A stretch of 8,346 bases of DNA, from assembly GCA_030603375.1 (NCBI GenBank), contig JAUVXY010000061.1:1-8346 (forward strand), read 5' to 3'. Position numbers and translations under genes: made by a program. Below, in pieces: positions 5,912 through 8,346 of this stretch. Each line of letters begins with the position of its first letter. Positions within the stretch are counted from its first letter, which is position 1. The notes beneath the pieces are model-generated. The model was not told the origin of the DNA and made no database searches. It was given only the letters and a program-made list of their open reading frames with translations. This stretch comes from Actinomycetes bacterium. GTDB taxonomy: Bacteria; Actinomycetota; Humimicrobiia; Humimicrobiales; Humimicrobiaceae.

Positions 5912-6100
5912 TTAAAATTTAGAAGCAAGCTATAATTGCAGGAATCACTCTAATTGTAAATTGAAAGGTAGCAATTCAAGTGTCTGAATTGCCGGTTGGT
6001 ATTGATATTATACCTGATGTCTATCGTAAAAATGGAAATTAAATATTATGATACAATAAAAAATAAAAATGATAGAATGAAAATGATAGTATAATGTAAG
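5912..6100. other. Non-coding AT-rich stretch with a hairpin-forming repeat
   Basis: No gene is supported here. gcaattca at 5971-5978 and tgaattgc at 5985-5992 are exact 8-bp inverted arms around a 6-base loop, without a T tract. A 10-bp direct repeat (aaaatgatag) occurs at 6066-6075 and 6080-6089. Both lie downstream of the TnpB remnant on its strand, where IS200/IS605 right ends carry hairpins, but no link can be shown. A short plus-strand frame around 5963-6043 (…SELPVGIDIIPDVYRKNGN) is open but too short to call. Confidence 0.3.
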
Positions 6101-6400
6101 CTAATGTTTCCAGTTAAAATTTAGTAATTTAGTTAAAAAAGTTTTAAAAAAGAAGTAACTATTAGAAATTGAGCAAGTTTTAGATGTCGGCTCAAATCGT
6201 CCTATTAAAATAAAATGTTTACTGTTCCACATTGCTTTATATTCAAGCTGTCTTCTAAACTCTGACCACGAAACATCAGCAATAGATTTAGCAAGATGGT
6301 GATTTTTCATCATGCCCCGAACATTTAAATCTTCTAAAACAACCCCGTCATATTTGGCTATTATATTATACCACCACGAAAACCCCACCAAGGGCCACAA
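6101..6400 (-). pseudogene. TnpB (IS200/IS605 OrfB) fragment, truncated at both ends
   Basis: Roughly 6170-6367 encodes an internal piece of an IS200/IS605 TnpB protein, the RNA-guided nuclease ancestral to Cas12. YDGVVLEDLNVRGMMKNHHL holds the RuvC-II catalytic Glu in the LEDLNV motif. It is followed by AKSIADVSWSEFRRQLEYKA and FEPTSKTCS, the lead-in to the zinc finger. The second Cys of that finger and everything beyond are missing: after KTCS the frame runs into unrelated Phe/Lys-rich residues to a TAG. Upstream, the residues before YDGVV (VGFSWWYN) do not look like TnpB, and the RuvC-I Asp is absent. No tnpA was seen. It is a dead remnant and marks a boundary between AT-rich pilus-side DNA and the more GC-rich DNA to the right. 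Confidence 0.8.
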
Positions 6401-6444
6401 ACTAAAATATTTTCCTAAATGACGAGCTGCGGAGGAGACTTATT

Positions 6445-6654
6445 TCAGGCTTTAATCTTTTCCGCAAGCCTGTTCTTTGCACCGCTCTTAAGTTTCATTA
6501 AGATAAAGCTGTACTCGTCTAAATCAAAAACAGCGTAGTGGGAGCCGCTGTAAAGTATTACCACACACTCTCCCGCCCTCTCTTTTTTTGTAATGGTAGA
6601 TATTGTTTTATTTGCCAGCTCTTTCATATCGGCTCTTAGAAGATAGAGCTGCAT
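6445..6654 (-). CDS. Small hypothetical protein, possibly Phd/YefM-like
   Basis: The 69-residue frame contains ADMKELANKTISTITKKERA followed by GECVVILYSGSHYAVFDLDEY. A helix followed by G-E-x-V-V-I-x-x-x-G-x-x-x-A-V-x-x-x-x-E-Y loosely recalls the Phd/YefM antitoxin fold, but I do not recognise the protein and give no firm function. No toxin gene follows; the next feature downstream is the TnpB remnant. The ATG at 6654 lacks a ribosome site. The frame stays open upstream to a stop at 6721-6723 and reads hydrophobic residues (DFSLVITQIIFKLAAYPL), so this may be the tail of a longer, broken gene. It ends in TGA. Its base composition is closer to the GGDEF gene than to the pilus genes. Confidence 0.35.
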   Translation of the reverse strand: MQLYLLRADMKELANKTISTITKKERAGECVVILYSGSHYAVFDLDEYSFILMKLKSGAKNRLAEKIKA

Positions 6655-6763
6655 GAGCGGGTAAGCTGCCAGCTTAAATATAATCTGTGTAATTACCAGG
6701 GAAAAGTCCGCGAGCTGAATTTATTAAAATCCCAGAAACTTTTCAACTGGCGGTGTCTCTCCT

Positions 6764-6847
6764 CTATCTTGGTCCTTTTCTTGTAAAGACATGCGTATTA
6801 TTGCGGATAATGCCGGAAAGTGCAGTTAACAAACACATATATTCCAT
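6764..6847 (-). CDS. Possible 27-residue small protein coupled to the GGDEF/HD-GYP gene
   Basis: An ATG at 6847 lies five bases after the stop of the GGDEF/HD-GYP gene. It is preceded by GGAGGAG (complement of 6855-6861) at an ideal 7-base spacing. The frame reads MEYMCLLTALSGIIRNNTHV then FTRKGPR and ends in TAG. I know no family for it. The ribosome site also encodes the Glu-Glu end of the upstream protein, so the match could be accidental. The 110 bases beyond it, to 6655, contain no supported gene. Confidence 0.25.
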   Translation of the reverse strand: MEYMCLLTALSGIIRNNTHVFTRKGPR

Positions 6848-6851
6848 GGCC

Positions 6852-8345
6852 TCACTCCTCCCGGAGTTTTTCTAATAGTGCTTCAGTAAATATCCTTGCG
6901 ATATTGGGGTCAAACTGAGTTCCGGCATTCTTCGTAATTTCAGCCAGCGCAGCTTCTTCTGGCATAGCTTTCCTGTATGGCCTGTCATGGGTCATAACAT
7001 CATATGCATCAACTATTGCAACAATCCGTGAAAGCAAAGGGACAGCTTCACCGATAAGACCCTGCGGGTAACCGCTGCCGTCCCAGCGTTCGTGATGACA
7101 AAGGACATAGTCCGCTATGTGTTTAAGCTCCGGAATCGCCTGCAATATCCTGCAGCCTGCTCCGGGATGTTTTTTTATTTCGGACCATTCCCTGTCAGTC
7201 AGTTTACCGGGCTTGGATAAAATATGGCCGTCAGTGCTTATTTTGCCGATATCATGCAGGGTAGATAAAAGTTCGAGTTCGTTAAGCTGTTTATCCGTCA
7301 GACCAAGAGCTTTCCCCGGCACTTTTGATAACTTTATCAGCCTTTCTGCATGTTCCTCGGTTTCGTAGCTTTTCTCAAACATAGTCGTTTTTATCGAAGA
7401 TACTATGGAGCTGTGTGTGCTTTTACGTTCTAAAAGCTTGCGCCTGTACATAAATTCTTCCGCAGTCTTTAATATACTCTTAAATGGCTCGCTTTCAATT
7501 GATTTAGTCGCATAGCCCAGAGAGATACTTAAACAATACATTTCCTTACCTGTTTTGTTTTTATGCTCTTTGCACATCTTATTTATTCGATTGAGAATTG
7601 TTTGCGTAGCTTCACTGCTTGTTTGAGGCAGCAGTATGCAGAATTCATCGCCGCCGGTCCTTGCCACAATATCTTCTTCCCGGGAGCACCGGCTTAGTAT
7701 TTTTGCCATCTCGACAAGGAGCTTATCTCCCTCGGCATGCCCGAAAGCGTCATTTGTAAGTTTTAACCCGTTAATATCTCCTGTGATTACGGAAAGAGGC
7801 AGCTGCCGCCCTGTATCGAGGCGTTTTCTCTCTTCCTCAAAAAATGTCCGGTTATACAGGCCTGTTAGACCATCGTGATAACTTAAATAAAGAATTTCTT
7901 TCTCCCTCTTTTTACGTTTAGTTATATTTCTTACTATACCTTCATAAAATGCAGGTTTTTTATTTTTATAGACTACCCAGGAACTTATTTCTACATAAAT
8001 TACAGATCCATCTTTTTTCTTTAATTTTGTTTCAAAGGCTCTATCTCTTTTTGTAGGCCCTGGCCTACCGTTTTTAGAAACATATAGCTGTGTTGGAATA
8101 TCTATGCTCATCAGCTCTTTTTTATTTTCATAACCCAGCATCTTAACAAGAGCAGGGTTTGCATTAATATACTTTCCCTCTATGGTCGACTCATATATTC
8201 CGTCAATTGAACTTTTAAACAAAGCTTTGGATTTTTTTTCGCTTGCCCTGAGTTCCTTTTCTGCCTGCTTCTGCCTGGTAATGTCCTTAATTGCCAGAAG
8301 AAACACCATGCCTTTCGGGGGGGGGGGGTGACTACATAATAAATA
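6852..8345 (-). CDS. PAS-GGDEF-HD-GYP cyclic-di-GMP enzyme, N-terminus beyond the window
   Basis: The protein probably both makes and degrades cyclic di-GMP under control of a sensor. Counting from the Met at 8309: the end of a PAS/PAC repeat (FLLAIKDITRQKQAEKEL, 3-20), a PAS domain with PAC (about 24-130), GGDEF (about 140-298) with GDINGLKLTND, an intact GGDEF at 219-223 and the inhibitory RxxD at 210-213, then HD-GYP (about 310-480) with His320, HDIGK (352-356), HHERWDGSGYP (405-415) and VDAYDVMTHDRPYR (433-446). All key residues of both domains are present. The Met at 8309 is unlikely to be the start because it lies inside a PAC motif and the frame stays open to the edge. A run of 12 C on the coding strand precedes it and may shift the frame. 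GC is visibly higher than in the pilus genes. It ends in TGA. Confidence 0.92.
   Translation of the reverse strand, partial: YLLCSHPPPPKGMVFLLAIKDITRQKQAEKELRASEKKSKALFKSSIDGIYESTIEGKYINANPALVKMLGYENKKELMSIDIPTQLYVSKNGRPGPTKRDRAFETKLKKKDGSVIYVEISSWVVYKNKKPAFYEGIVRNITKRKKREKEILYLSYHDGLTGLYNRTFFEEERKRLDTGRQLPLSVITGDINGLKLTNDAFGHAEGDKLLVEMAKILSRCSREEDIVARTGGDEFCILLPQTSSEATQTILNRINKMCKEHKNKTGKEMYCLSISLGYATKSIESEPFKSILKTAEEFMYRRKLLERKSTHSSIVSSIKTTMFEKSYETEEHAERLIKLSKVPGKALGLTDKQLNELELLSTLHDIGKISTDGHILSKPGKLTDREWSEIKKHPGAGCRILQAIPELKHIADYVLCHHERWDGSGYPQGLIGEAVPLLSRIVAIVDAYDVMTHDRPYRKAMPEEAALAEITKNAGTQFDPNIARIFTEALLEKLREE
8317..8328. repeat. 12-base G homopolymer (C on the coding strand) in the PAS-GGDEF-HD-GYP gene
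   Basis: Twelve consecutive G residues lie 18 bases from the window edge, inside the open frame of the cyclic-di-GMP gene, where they encode four prolines. Long G/C runs are rare in low-GC genomes. They are either slippage-prone phase-variation tracts or assembly and read artefacts. Confidence 0.8.
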
Positions 8346-8346
8346 C

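Noticed and set aside
5963..6043. Short plus-strand peptide KVAIQVSELPVGIDIIPDVY
   Set aside because: It is only about 27 codons, has no good start or ribosome site, overlaps a hairpin and resembles no family I can name.
1..8346. CRISPR array, tRNA or rRNA genes
   Set aside because: No regularly spaced repeats, no cloverleaf-like segments and no rRNA-like conserved stretches were seen on either strand.

Overview
The window is about 8.3 kb of low-GC bacterial DNA. Almost every gene lies on the minus strand, so the text reads right to left in gene order. The core (about 5302 down to 187) looks like one type IV pilus locus: acylphosphatase (acyP), shikimate dehydrogenase (aroE), retraction ATPase (pilT), inner-membrane platform (pilC), an alternative sigma factor of the SigB/SigF type, and a GspG-like major pilin followed by a strong terminator. 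An aroE gene beside pil genes is familiar from Bacillota and some Actinomycetota. I cannot name the organism from sequence alone. It is a bacterium with low GC and Shine-Dalgarno sites that are mostly weak, apart from the pilin's.

Region by region. 1-132 (+) is the tail of an IS256/Mutator-like transposase. 187-221 is a terminator shared by the converging transcripts. 257-667 is the pilin. 668-873 is its promoter region, with a SigB-like promoter (GTCTAA-N13-GGGTAT) and a perfect AT-only palindrome just upstream. 874-1689 is the sigma factor, 1766-2986 pilC, 3023-4087 pilT. 4139-4996 is aroE, interrupted by one in-frame TGA exactly at the second conserved Gly of the GAGG nucleotide-binding motif. 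5018-5302 is acylphosphatase. 5421-5835 is a decayed DUF433/DUF5615 toxin-antitoxin pair in which one deletion seems to have removed the junction. 6101-6400 is a TnpB (IS200/IS605) fragment. 6445-6654 is a small unknown protein, possibly Phd-like. 6852 to the right edge is a PAS-GGDEF-HD-GYP protein, cut by the window, with a 12-G homopolymer near its edge.

How the parts fit: PilT, PilC and the pilin are core type IV pilus parts, but PilB, PilD, PilM-Q and minor pilins are not in this window. The most interesting reading is regulatory. A SigB/SigF-type sigma gene lies immediately upstream of the pilin gene, and the pilin is preceded by a promoter resembling that sigma class's consensus, which suggests a dedicated pilin switch. 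The cyclic-di-GMP enzyme at the right could affect pilus behaviour, but it sits in DNA of visibly higher GC beyond IS debris and may have a separate history.
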